From the NCBI GenBank assembly GCA_041946865.1, contig JBHGBF010000109.1:1-16997 (forward strand): DNA of 16,997 bases. The letters are read 5' to 3'. Of this stretch, positions 1-8,076 are shown in pieces. The position numbers were made by a program, and so were the translations under genes. The stretch's first letter is position 1, and each line of letters starts with the position of its first letter. Origin of the DNA: RPQK01 sp041946865. Lineage in GTDB: Bacteria; Acidobacteriota; UBA6911; RPQK01. Below the pieces are notes generated by a model that made no database searches, had not been told where the DNA came from, and worked only from the letters and a program-made list of their open reading frames with translations.

Positions 1-32
1 GCCTAACGCCTTCGGCGTAAAAAATGTTCACA

Positions 33-62
33 CATCTGTTTATTTTCGCCAAAGTCCAGAGG
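33..62 (+). repeat. Left copy of a 30-base repeat, inverted copy at window right end
   Basis: These 30 bases match the reverse complement of 16941-16970 at 28 of 30 positions. The shared core is TTTCGCCAAAGTCCAGAGG, preceded by CATCTGT. The copies differ only at two positions in the A/T-rich part. A weaker match (TGTT) continues just outside the unit. No transposase lies between the copies, so a dispersed intergenic repeat family is more likely than the ends of one mobile element. The last 12 bases also form one arm of the hairpin at 51-83. Confidence 0.75.
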
Positions 63-83
63 TCCTAAGGACCTCTGGACTTT
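51..83. repeat. Perfect 15-bp stem, 3-base loop hairpin upstream of paaZ
   Basis: The arm AAAGTCCAGAGGTCC (51-65) is followed by the loop TAA and the exact reverse complement (69-83). Neither strand has a T-run after the stem, so it is not a typical intrinsic terminator. Its left arm is the end of the 30-base repeat at 33-62, so it looks like part of a palindromic intergenic repeat. It lies 60 bases before the paaZ start, so an effect on the paaZ leader is possible but not shown. Confidence 0.7.
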
Positions 84-143
84 CCGCGCTCCCGTAAAAA
101 ATCTGTTAGCCTAGAGTTAAACCCCCAAATTCAGGAAAGCGGG

Positions 144-2231
144 ATGAGACTTAAGAGTTACGTACAGAGCCAATGGGTGGCCAGCCAAGGACCGGGTGTC
201 GACCTTTTCAACGCAGCGACTGGCGAGAAGGTCGCCGAATCCTCGAGCGCGGGCCTTGATTTCGCGGGCGTGCTCGACTATGCCCGCCGGGTCGGCGGAC
301 CGGCCATGCGGAAAATGACGTTTCACGAGCGGGCTTACCTGCTTAAGGACATGGCCAAATACCTGACCGATCGCAAGGAAGAGCTTTATCCGCTTTCTGC
401 CGCCACCGGGGCCACCAAGGGCGACACGTGGTTTGACGTGGACGGGGGTATCGGGACTTTGTTTGTCTATTCGAGCAAAGGCCGCCGAGAGCTGCCGAAC
501 GAGCAGTTTCATATCGAGGGGCCGCCGGAAAACATTTCGAGGGCCGGGACCTTCGTCGGCCGGCACATCTGTGTCCCCTTGCGCGGCGCAGCCGTTCATA
601 TCAATGCCTTTAATTTCCCTTGCTGGGGAATGCTCGAGAAGCTGGCGCCGAGCTTTCTCGCCGGGGTTCCCTCGATCGTCAAGCCGGCTACCTCAACGTC
701 TTACCTGACCCACCGCCTGGTCGAGCTGATGATTGGCTCGGGGATCTTCCCGGAAGGGTCATTGCAACTGATCTGCGGCGGCCTTGGAGATCTCCTCGAT
801 CACCTCACCTGTCAGGACGTCGTGACCTTTACCGGTTCATTTTCGACCGGCACAAAACTCCGTCGCCATCCGGCGATCATCGAGAACTCGGTTCGCTTCA
901 ATCAGGAGACCGACTCGCTCAATTTCTGCATGCTCGGACCGGAAGCAAGGCCGGGCACCGAGGAATTCGGACTGTTCATCAAGGAAGTCGCGCGTGAGAT
1001 GACGGTAAAAGCGGGACAGAAGTGCACTGCCATCCGGCGCACACTGGTCCCGAGCGGCTTGGAAGAAGCGGTCCTCAACGCGCTGAAAGAACGGCTCGCC
1101 CGGACTCCTCCCGGTGATCCCACGCGGGAAGACGTTCGCATGGGTCCTCTGGCAAGTCGCGGGCAGGTGCGCGAAGTACGAGCTGGAGTAGAGGAATTGC
1201 GGCAAGCCGCGGAGATTGTTTATGGAAATCCGGACGACTTCGAGGTGATAGGAGGCGATCGCGAGAAAGGTGCTTTTTTCCCGTCTCTCCTGCTTTACTG
1301 CCCGGTGCCTCATGACCGCCACCCGGTTCATGACGTCGAGGCCTTCGGTCCGGTCAACACCGTTATGCCTTACTCCTCGATCGAAGAGGCGGTCGAGCTC
1401 GCCTGCCTGGGGCGCGGCAGCCTGGTCGGGTCTCTTTTTACTGCTGATGACAGGGTCGCACGCGAGGTGGCGTTGGGCACGGCCGCCTACCATGGCCGGC
1501 TTATGCTGATTAACGCGGAAAGCGCGCGCGAGTCAACCGGGCATGGCTCGCCTCTCCCACACCTGGTGCATGGCGGCCCGGGCAGGGCCGGCGGCGGGGA
1601 GGAACTGGGGGGCATTCGCTCCGTCCTGAAATACATGCAGCGAACCGCGCTCCAGGGGTCGCCTACTACACTGAGCCGGGTGTCGGGAGTCTGGCTGACG
1701 GGCGCCAGGGGTCCGGTCGCCAAAATCCACCCTTTCCGCAAACACTTTGAGGAGCTCGAGATCGGGGAAACACTGGTCACCCATCGCCGCACCATCTCCG
1801 AGGCGGACATCGTGAATTTCGCAGGAATCAGCGGCGATCACTTCTACGCTCATATGGACGACATAGCCGCCCGGGAATCGATCTTCGAGCGACGGGTAGC
1901 ACATGGATACTTCATCATTGCCGCCGCAGCCGGCCTTTTCGTAGACCCCGCGCCGGGACCGGTCCTGGCCAATTACGGGCTGGATGATCTCCGCTTTACC
2001 AGACCCGTTTATGCCGGTGACACGATTCAGGTCCGACTGTCCTGTAAACAGAAAACACCCAAGACCGACGACCAGGGGATTGTGTCCTGGGGCGTCGAAG
2101 TCATGAACCAGAACCAGGAAATGGTCGCGAGTTACACGGTCCTGACCTTGGTCCGCCGCCTACCGAAGAACCAGGCCCAGGTCACGCATCAGCCGGACGA
2201 GGTTCCCGAGGAGGCAATCAAGCATGGCTAA
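144..2231 (+). CDS. paaZ: PaaZ: bifunctional aldehyde dehydrogenase / MaoC-type enoyl-CoA hydratase
   Basis: The 695-residue protein matches PaaZ, the ring-opening enzyme of aerobic phenylacetyl-CoA catabolism. In known PaaZ the C-terminal hydratase domain hydrolyses oxepin-CoA, and the N-terminal dehydrogenase domain oxidises the semialdehyde using NADP. Residues 1 to about 500 form the aldehyde dehydrogenase, with the general base E255 (FNQETD) and the nucleophile C294 (AGQKC); E. coli PaaZ has E256 and C295. Residues about 530-680 form a MaoC hot-dog domain with the dyad D565 and H570 in GDHFYAH. Its length is close to the E. coli protein (681). The start has AGGAAAG upstream. The gene overlaps the next by 8 bases. 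None of paaABCDE, paaG or paaJ is in the window, so the rest of the pathway must be elsewhere, or the enzyme acts on another CoA-linked aldehyde. Confidence 0.93.
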   Translation: MRLKSYVQSQWVASQGPGVDLFNAATGEKVAESSSAGLDFAGVLDYARRVGGPAMRKMTFHERAYLLKDMAKYLTDRKEELYPLSAATGATKGDTWFDVDGGIGTLFVYSSKGRRELPNEQFHIEGPPENISRAGTFVGRHICVPLRGAAVHINAFNFPCWGMLEKLAPSFLAGVPSIVKPATSTSYLTHRLVELMIGSGIFPEGSLQLICGGLGDLLDHLTCQDVVTFTGSFSTGTKLRRHPAIIENSVRFNQETDSLNFCMLGPEARPGTEEFGLFIKEVAREMTVKAGQKCTAIRRTLVPSGLEEAVLNALKERLARTPPGDPTREDVRMGPLASRGQVREVRAGVEELRQAAEIVYGNPDDFEVIGGDREKGAFFPSLLLYCPVPHDRHPVHDVEAFGPVNTVMPYSSIEEAVELACLGRGSLVGSLFTADDRVAREVALGTAAYHGRLMLINAESARESTGHGSPLPHLVHGGPGRAGGGEELGGIRSVLKYMQRTALQGSPTTLSRVSGVWLTGARGPVAKIHPFRKHFEELEIGETLVTHRRTISEADIVNFAGISGDHFYAHMDDIAARESIFERRVAHGYFIIAAAAGLFVDPAPGPVLANYGLDDLRFTRPVYAGDTIQVRLSCKQKTPKTDDQGIVSWGVEVMNQNQEMVASYTVLTLVRRLPKNQAQVTHQPDEVPEEAIKHG

Positions 2232-3288
2232 GCCGGCGCCCGAGGTTCTGAACGGCGGCCAGAGCCTGCTTTCGGTAGAAGATCTCCGGCGGCTCTATCG
2301 CTTGATGGTCACCGTCCGGCAATTTAACGAGAAGGCGACCCTGCTTCAGCGCCAGGGCCGGCTGCACTCCTTTCTCAATTGCATCGGCCAGGAAGCGGCG
2401 ATCATCGGCAGCGCGCAAGCGCTTCGTCCAGAGGATTGGATCTTTCCAACCTACCGGGAACACCCGGTTCCGCTCATGCGCGGAGTAACCCTGAAGGAGC
2501 TTTTCGACCACCTGATAGCAAACTCGGCCGACCACACGAAGGGAAGGAACTTGCCGCCCGAATACTCTTTCCGGCACATCCGTTTCGTGAGCATTTCCGC
2601 GCCGGTCGGGACCCAGATTCCCCAGGCAACCGGTTTCGCGCACGCCGCCCGGCTGAAGGGCGAAGACCTGGTCGTCCTGGCGTATTGCGGAGAGGGCGCC
2701 ACATCGGAAGGAGATTTCCATGTGGGTTTGAACTTCGCCGGCGTGTGGAAGGCCCCCATTGTCTTTTTTGTTCAGAATAACGGATGGGCCATTTCGGTCC
2801 CGACACAGCAGCAGACCGCGTCCCAGGGGTTCGCCGTCAAGGCCCGAGCCTACGGCATTGCCGGAGAAGAGGTCGATGGCAATGACCTTCTTGCCGTCTA
2901 TGAAGCCACCTCCAAGGCCGTTGAAAGAGCCAGAAACGGCGAGGGTCCGACGCTGATTGAGGCGCGCACCTATCGACTCGGCCCTCATTCGACGTCCGAT
3001 GATCCGCGACTATACCGCGAGGAAAAGGAGGTCAAGGAATGGTCGCGCAAGGACCCGATTGCCAGGCTCAAGAAGACGCTGGAGGAAATGGGCGGATGGT
3101 CGGACGAGTTCGGGTCGACTGCCGAGCGTGAAGCGATCCGCGAGGTTCAGGAGGCTGCGACTCTGTCGCTGCGCGAGCCGATGCCGGACGTGCAAACGAT
3201 GTTCGAGGACGTCGACGACCGCGAGCCGTGGACACTGGCGGAGCAGCGAGACGAGTATCTCGAATTTCTTAAGGAGCACGAGGAGTAG
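2224..3288 (+). CDS. bkdA: 2-oxoisovalerate (branched-chain 2-oxoacid) dehydrogenase E1 component, alpha subunit
   Basis: This 354-residue protein is a thiamine-diphosphate-dependent E1 alpha subunit. In the family, the alpha2beta2 E1 decarboxylates branched-chain 2-oxoacids and passes the acyl group to lipoyl-E2. The TPP/Mg motif runs from G156-E-G to N185-N186, ending NNGWAIS. The phosphorylation-loop region H255-STSDD-260 and the use of GEG rather than GDG resemble branched-chain E1 alpha more than pyruvate E1 alpha. The ATG lies inside the end of paaZ (8-base overlap), so the two are probably translationally coupled. The E1 beta gene that usually follows is absent: after 19 bases the next gene converges from the other strand. 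It must therefore pair with a beta subunit encoded elsewhere. The exact 2-oxoacid is inferred from motif similarity only. Confidence 0.88.
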   Translation: MAKPAPEVLNGGQSLLSVEDLRRLYRLMVTVRQFNEKATLLQRQGRLHSFLNCIGQEAAIIGSAQALRPEDWIFPTYREHPVPLMRGVTLKELFDHLIANSADHTKGRNLPPEYSFRHIRFVSISAPVGTQIPQATGFAHAARLKGEDLVVLAYCGEGATSEGDFHVGLNFAGVWKAPIVFFVQNNGWAISVPTQQQTASQGFAVKARAYGIAGEEVDGNDLLAVYEATSKAVERARNGEGPTLIEARTYRLGPHSTSDDPRLYREEKEVKEWSRKDPIARLKKTLEEMGGWSDEFGSTAEREAIREVQEAATLSLREPMPDVQTMFEDVDDREPWTLAEQRDEYLEFLKEHEE

Positions 3289-3307
3289 CGAGTCCTGCGC
3301 CGGAGAG

Positions 3308-4435
3308 TCAACACTCCCGCCCGTACACCCGGTGGCTTTTGAAAGGGTGAGCGCCCAGCTCTTCGAGATCGCGGCGCATCTGCACCGCCGTTTCCGCAAT
3401 CTGGGTGATATGCGCGTATTTGAAGCGCGAGGCGCGGACGGTCCGCTCGATCTCCGAGTAAAGCAGGGCGTTCAGGCCCGCCCCCTGGTACTCGGGCAAT
3501 ATCCCCGCCCCGTTCAGGACCAGCCATTCGGTCCGCCGCGCCTCCCAAAGGATGTCGAGCACGCGCCACGGCGAGATTCTTCCCCGGGCGCGCTGCAACG
3601 CCGCCGAAACATCCGGGAAACCGAGCAGGAATCCGATCACCTCGCCCTGCTTCGTGAGCAGTTTGATAAGGGAGGGGTCGGCGATAATCAACAAGTTGCG
3701 GACCAGAAGCTCGATCTCTGCGGGCTTCAGCGGCCTGAATTCCCAGTTCCCAACAAATGTTCGGTTGTAGGCCTCGCCCAGACGCTGAGCCCAGCCGATT
3801 AATTCGCGCTTGCTGCGAAAGGCTTGGAACTGCACCGAGTTGCGTTGCCTGACCCGTTCGGCCACCCTGCTGACCCGCTCCGGCATCCTGAAGGACTCGC
3901 GTTCCAGCCAGCAGGAAACGAAATCAACCACCTTGTGAAAACCGACTCGCTCGAGCAGTTGCGCGTAGTACGGATAGTTGTAACTCATCATCGTCATCAG
4001 TTGACGATGTTCAAAGCCATCCACCAGGACGCCGTAGCCATCAAGGGCGTTGAAGCCCTTCGGTCCGACCACGCGGCTCAGGCCTCGGGATCTGGCCCAG
4101 CCTATGACCTCTTCGAAAAGCGCCTTGACCGCCTCCAAGTCGTTCTCGCAGTCGAAGTAGCAGAAATCGGCTTCGTTCAAGCCATGATACTGGTTAAAGG
4201 GACGGTTCTCGAGAATTCCTACTCGCGCTACGTCGCGGCCGTCGCGGACGGCCAGAAAGAAGTCCGCTTCAGAGTCCTCGTAGAACGGATGCCGGTCGCG
4301 GCGAAGCGTTTGTGCAACTTCCTTGCGCAGCGGCTGCACCCACCGTTTGTCGCCTGCGTACAAACGCACCGGGAAATCAATGAATCTGCGAACCTGGGCC
4401 GGCAAACGCGTGTCGATTTTCTCGATCGTGATCAT
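3308..4435 (-). CDS. GNAT-fold acyltransferase-like protein (substrate unknown)
   Basis: This is a 375-residue soluble protein. The C-terminal part (about 240-375) holds a GNAT-like acyl-CoA binding signature, NGAGILPEYQGAGLNALL at about 308-325. The N-terminal half contains RDGRDVARVGILENRPFNQYH and a conserved-looking VVGPKGFNALDGYGVL stretch, suggesting a tandem GNAT architecture. It starts at an ATG overlapping the stop of the upstream PAP2 gene (ATGA), with GGAGAG seven bases before it, so the two are very likely co-translated. Known bacterial ceramide synthases (bCerS) are GNAT-family enzymes of comparable size, and the PAP2 partner makes a lipid role possible. That is inference; a small-molecule N-acyltransferase cannot be excluded. 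Confidence 0.75.
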   Translation of the reverse strand: MITIEKIDTRLPAQVRRFIDFPVRLYAGDKRWVQPLRKEVAQTLRRDRHPFYEDSEADFFLAVRDGRDVARVGILENRPFNQYHGLNEADFCYFDCENDLEAVKALFEEVIGWARSRGLSRVVGPKGFNALDGYGVLVDGFEHRQLMTMMSYNYPYYAQLLERVGFHKVVDFVSCWLERESFRMPERVSRVAERVRQRNSVQFQAFRSKRELIGWAQRLGEAYNRTFVGNWEFRPLKPAEIELLVRNLLIIADPSLIKLLTKQGEVIGFLLGFPDVSAALQRARGRISPWRVLDILWEARRTEWLVLNGAGILPEYQGAGLNALLYSEIERTVRASRFKYAHITQIAETAVQMRRDLEELGAHPFKSHRVYGREC

Positions 4436-5430
4436 GCGTTTCTCTCCAGATGGCGACTCGCGCCGGCGAGCAGTCGTTGTATCGCCTGGTACAAGCGCAC
4501 CTCGGAGGCGAGGCAGAAAAGAGCCAGCCCGCCGCCGGCCAACACGTCAATCACGTAGTGGTAGCGAAGGTAAACCGTGGAAGCAATCAGCAGGCTGCCG
4601 GTTACAAGGACCGGCCAGCGAAGGCGGGACGAAAACCTGAAGCTCCAGAACATGAGCGCCAGCGTCATCATGGCATGACCGCTCAGGAAGACATCCGGGA
4701 ACGCCTGGGTCATCGCTACCCGATCGTCCGTCCCAGGGACTATCGATCCGCCCCAGTTGACAAAGGCGCGCAGACAGGGCGTCAGAAAGAGCCCGGGCAG
4801 CTCGGCGTCAAGACCCGAAAAACTGTGCAGCACAAAGCGTGGCCCAACCGACGGAAGGAGCCAATGGGCCAGGTAGGAGAGCCCAAAGCCATAGGCCACG
4901 CCAAAAGAAAAAGCGTCGAACTGCAGCCGCTTTCCGGAACGTAGCAGATCCCACGCGACCAGCAGGAACAGAAAATAAAAACAGGCGTACGCCAGCTGCA
5001 GCACCTCGGTGACCAAGGGATGTGCGTAGCGCGCCAGCCAGCGGGTCGGGTCGACACAGAAAAGCCAGCGGTCCGCTTCGAGCAGTATCGTGTCGTAAGT
5101 GCGCCCATTGTGCAGGGCACGAGCCGTCAGGCAGGCCTGCCGGTAGAACAAGTACAGCACCGGGGCAATGTAGAAATCCCTGAACCAGGAGCGGGGCGAG
5201 CTCGCGGGTATAACACCGGGGCCGAGCATCATCACCAGGGCGATCAGCGCGACATCCGCGGCAATCAGCCACCGGGCTTCGGGCATCCGGTCCCAGACGA
5301 TGCAGTTTCCGGCCAAGAGGACGGTGGCGAGCACCACCATGAGCAGGTCCGCCGGCCTAAACCAGGAAGGCGACGCGGCGCACGCGCCGGTGCAACAGGA
5401 ATTCGGGCCCCGCCTGAGCCTCGCCGCCAT
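4432..5430 (-). CDS. PAP2-superfamily membrane phosphatase / AUR1-like lipid phosphotransferase
   Basis: The 332-residue protein has about six to seven hydrophobic segments. The PAP2 signature is clear: SVGPRFVLHS (about 194-203), S250-G-H252, and R289-Y-H291-YVI-D295 followed by VLAGG. The layout, with GPRF before the SGH motif and HYVIDVLAG at the end, recalls AUR1-type inositol-phosphoryl-ceramide synthases as well as plain lipid phosphatases. H291 would be the nucleophile. The reaction is either phosphatidic-acid-type dephosphorylation or head-group transfer at the outer face of the inner membrane. The assigned ATG at 5430 has no Shine-Dalgarno, but a TATATT box lies 8 bases upstream, so it may be leaderless. 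A start at M31 would also keep all the membrane segments. Its stop overlaps the start of the GNAT gene. Confidence 0.85.
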   Translation of the reverse strand: MAARLRRGPNSCCTGACAASPSWFRPADLLMVVLATVLLAGNCIVWDRMPEARWLIAADVALIALVMMLGPGVIPASSPRSWFRDFYIAPVLYLFYRQACLTARALHNGRTYDTILLEADRWLFCVDPTRWLARYAHPLVTEVLQLAYACFYFLFLLVAWDLLRSGKRLQFDAFSFGVAYGFGLSYLAHWLLPSVGPRFVLHSFSGLDAELPGLFLTPCLRAFVNWGGSIVPGTDDRVAMTQAFPDVFLSGHAMMTLALMFWSFRFSSRLRWPVLVTGSLLIASTVYLRYHYVIDVLAGGGLALFCLASEVRLYQAIQRLLAGASRHLERNA

Positions 5431-5438
5431 CGAAGCGG

Positions 5439-5444
5439 AATATA
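5439..5444 (-). promoter_or_regulatory. Possible -10 element (TATATT) for the PAP2 gene
   Basis: Read on the minus strand, TATATT ends 8 bases before the PAP2 ATG. If used, transcription would begin within a base or two of the ATG, consistent with the missing Shine-Dalgarno. No convincing -35 box is present. The gene could instead be read through from the ABC operon, 65 bases upstream. Confidence 0.3.
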
Positions 5445-5495
5445 CTCAATTACCGCGAGAGGCGAAATGAAAATCTCCACGGCCAGTCGACCGGA

Positions 5496-7253
5496 CTATT
5501 CCCGGCACAAGCGTAAAGAGGCACGAGGTGAGCGGGAGAATATCGTCGTCAGCTCCGCTCCGGGTCGCTCGTCAAAGATCGGCGTGGAGGTTCTGAGTCC
5601 CTCTTTCCGATTGTGAACCAACCGCATGACGGCTAGACTTCCGAGAATCACAGCCACGGCAAAGCCTCGGGGCCGGGAGGCCAGGAACCAACAGAGCACC
5701 CCGGTGAACACCACATAGCCGGCAAACGAAATCACATAAACCGGCCACTTCAGCTTGAGGTCGGCCTTTCCCGGAAGGTATGAGCAGGTAAACGGAATTT
5801 TGGGGAAATCCAGGAACATCCGCTCCATCAGGATAAGCGCGGCTATCGCTTCGATCAGAAAGAAACGCCAGGCGGCCGACCATCCCCAGAAAAATGTGAA
5901 GAGCGGCACGGTCAACACAAAGACAGGAACCAAGACCATCGTCCAGATCGCCTCACGGACTCCGCGCCAGTAAACCTCCGGCCGGAAGATCCCCGTTCTG
6001 AAGATCCAGTTGGCGTTCAGCTCGGAAGGAATGGCGAAGGCAAAACGGACGCCGCAAAGCAGAAAGAAGCACAGGATCGAGGGAATACTGAGCAAAGTGA
6101 GGCTGACCCGATGCAGGCCGGCCTCCCCCTGACGAGTGACCAGGACGAAAACACCCGCCAGACAGAACGCCAGCGCTACGCCCAGGCTGCTGCCCAGGAC
6201 CATCCGGTGACGGGGACTGCGCGACAGCGTGGCAGTCACGAAGTCGAAAGCTGCGGCTTCCTCAGGCTGGCTCCCGGCGACCCTGCTTAACCGGCTGATC
6301 AGGCTGCCGGCCATGCTGACACCACTAGCGCCGCCGGCGTTCAACGCCTCGTGAAACCGCCCCAGATATCGGCGGTAGCTGAGAGCGTAGAAAACGGCTG
6401 CCACCACAAGCACGCTCACCAGCGCGATACCGGCCAGCTGCCAGGAGACCGAGCCGGCATGCAGCGGCCGGATGCCGAGCATCCGGTCATAAAGCGCCGT
6501 AAACCACGCCGGAATAAACAAATGCTGATAAACAACATTGTGGCTCCCTTTGACGGCCACGATCAGGTCGGACAAGACAAAAAAGGAGGAGAGCAGCAGA
6601 ACCAGGAGCGACGACTGAATGGCGACAGACACCCTCCGGAACAGTCCCCGGCTGAGCAGAGTCATGCAGGCGCCCTGAACCCCCACCAGGAGGAGAAACA
6701 CGAAGGCGCTTGCGCTTACAACGCTCACGAAATGGGCGACGAGAAAACGAAGACTGTCCGCCGAGGTCGCGTGATTCATGGTTGCGGCAAGAGGAAACAG
6801 AATGCCGGAAACCGCATTGACCATGACCGAAAACAGACCCATGAAAAGAATCAGGCTCGTCACTTTGGCCAGGAACAGAGTCCTCACCGTCAGCGGCAAA
6901 GGCACGAGGTTCAGATAATCTTTCCGATCGGGAAACAGGTTGTCCCAGTAAAGCAGGGTCACCAGGCCGGTAACGATCATCGAGTAGGAAATGAAGAAAC
7001 AGCGATCGCTCCAGGAGTCGACGGCCGCCCAGGATTGGACCTTGACGATAGCGAAGGCGTACTTCATGAAAATGTAGTAAAGCGAAAGAACGGCGCCGGG
7101 AACGGGAAGGAGCGCCAGAACCTGCGTTATCGAGACATACATCTCTCCGCCCGGAGACAGAAATTCGTTGTCGAAAAAGCGACCGAAAAAGTGGCGCGTG
7201 AGGAGGGCGTAGACGCTTCGGTCTCGCCACCTGGTTCCGCTGTGGTCTGTCAT
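5496..7253 (-). CDS. ABC transporter permease, about 12 transmembrane segments
   Basis: This 585-residue, strongly hydrophobic protein has roughly twelve predicted membrane segments, for example LSLYYIFMKYAFAIV, LVTLLYW, ILFMGLFSVMVNAVSG and AIWTMVLVPVFVLTVPLF. It starts 14 bases after the ATPase stop, with AGAGGAAGGA just before the ATG, so the two form a transporter pair. It resembles ABC-2 type export permeases in general form, but I recognise no named family. The length suggests two fused six-helix halves, so one polypeptide may serve a homodimer of the ATPase. Its substrate is unknown. The sigma factor at the head of the operon points to a stress- or envelope-related export role. Confidence 0.8.
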   Translation of the reverse strand: MTDHSGTRWRDRSVYALLTRHFFGRFFDNEFLSPGGEMYVSITQVLALLPVPGAVLSLYYIFMKYAFAIVKVQSWAAVDSWSDRCFFISYSMIVTGLVTLLYWDNLFPDRKDYLNLVPLPLTVRTLFLAKVTSLILFMGLFSVMVNAVSGILFPLAATMNHATSADSLRFLVAHFVSVVSASAFVFLLLVGVQGACMTLLSRGLFRRVSVAIQSSLLVLLLSSFFVLSDLIVAVKGSHNVVYQHLFIPAWFTALYDRMLGIRPLHAGSVSWQLAGIALVSVLVVAAVFYALSYRRYLGRFHEALNAGGASGVSMAGSLISRLSRVAGSQPEEAAAFDFVTATLSRSPRHRMVLGSSLGVALAFCLAGVFVLVTRQGEAGLHRVSLTLLSIPSILCFFLLCGVRFAFAIPSELNANWIFRTGIFRPEVYWRGVREAIWTMVLVPVFVLTVPLFTFFWGWSAAWRFFLIEAIAALILMERMFLDFPKIPFTCSYLPGKADLKLKWPVYVISFAGYVVFTGVLCWFLASRPRGFAVAVILGSLAVMRLVHNRKEGLRTSTPIFDERPGAELTTIFSRSPRASLRLCRE

Positions 7254-7267
7254 GTTTCCTTCCTCTC

Positions 7268-8032
7268 TCAGTACTTCATGACTTCGATGACCTGCCGCGC
7301 GATCGCTTCGGTGTCTTCCGGGATCACCAGTTGCGTGAAGATCTTCTCCAGCGAGGGAAGGCTCATCAGGCTGCGCAGGTTGTTCACTGAATCGTCGGCC
7401 ACGACTCGGCCTTCGTGCAAGATGATGACTCGCGAACAGAGCCTTTCAACGACCTCCAGGACGTGGGAGCAGTAAATGATGGTTTTCCCTTCCCTTGCCA
7501 GGGCCTGAACCAGGTTCTTGAAGACCAGCGCGGAAGTTACGTCAAGGCCCGACAACGGCTCGTCGAAAATCAGCAACTCGGGATTGTGCAGCAGCGCCAC
7601 CGATATCAAGACTTTCTGGCGCATTCCTTTCGAATAAGACGCGATGGCGGAACGTCTTTGCTGGAATAGCGAAAACAAGCGGAGCAGCTCATTGATCTTC
7701 GCCTCCAGCGGCCTGGCCGGCAAACCGCGCAGCCGGCCAACCAGCTGCAGGTATTCGAAGGCGCTCAAATAGCCGTACAGGTCGGGCGACTCGGGCAGGT
7801 ATCCGATTCGCCGTTTGTACTCGATCAGATTTTTCCAGATGTCGTGTCCGTCATAAAAAACGTCACCGCTTGTCGGCTCAAGCAGCCCGGTGAGCATCTT
7901 GACGGTCGTCGATTTTCCCGCTCCGTTCGGGCCGAGATAGCCCAGCACCTGCCCAGGATAGGCTTTGAAGGTCACTTCGCTGACGACTTCCCGGATCGAG
8001 AAGACTTTGGTGAGACGCCTGACTTCGAGCAT
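7268..8032 (-). CDS. ABC transporter ATP-binding protein (export type)
   Basis: This 254-residue ATPase has every core motif: Walker A GPNGAGKS at about 34-41, the signature SKGMRQK at about 134-140, Walker B LLIFDE at 153-158, and the switch histidine H190. The short single-domain form with MLEVRRLTKVF at the start is typical of ABC-2 exporter ATPases. The start was placed at the ATG at 8032, which has AGGAGG seven bases upstream; an in-frame ATG at 8080 has no such site and lies inside the previous gene's end. It is 44 bases downstream of the four-helix protein and 14 bases upstream of its permease. Confidence 0.93.
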   Translation of the reverse strand: MLEVRRLTKVFSIREVVSEVTFKAYPGQVLGYLGPNGAGKSTTVKMLTGLLEPTSGDVFYDGHDIWKNLIEYKRRIGYLPESPDLYGYLSAFEYLQLVGRLRGLPARPLEAKINELLRLFSLFQQRRSAIASYSKGMRQKVLISVALLHNPELLIFDEPLSGLDVTSALVFKNLVQALAREGKTIIYCSHVLEVVERLCSRVIILHEGRVVADDSVNNLRSLMSLPSLEKIFTQLVIPEDTEAIARQVIEVMKY

Positions 8033-8076
8033 ATTCCGCCTCCTATGATCGGCAAGCTGCAGCCGGACTGCCGCTA

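Noticed and set aside
1..20. A small hairpin ACGCC-TTC-GGCGT followed by an A run
   Set aside because: The stem is only 5 bp, and on neither strand does a T-run follow it in the right place for a terminator.
5467..5616. A small 49-codon plus-strand frame beginning ATGAAAATC with GAGAGGCG before it
   Set aside because: It lies mostly antisense to the permease C-terminus, has no hydrophobic or structural signature, and its start signal is weak.
6351..7475. A 374-codon plus-strand open frame over the ABC permease and ATPase
   Set aside because: Its translation is rich in Gln, His, Lys and Arg without any domain, and it crosses two well-supported minus-strand genes.
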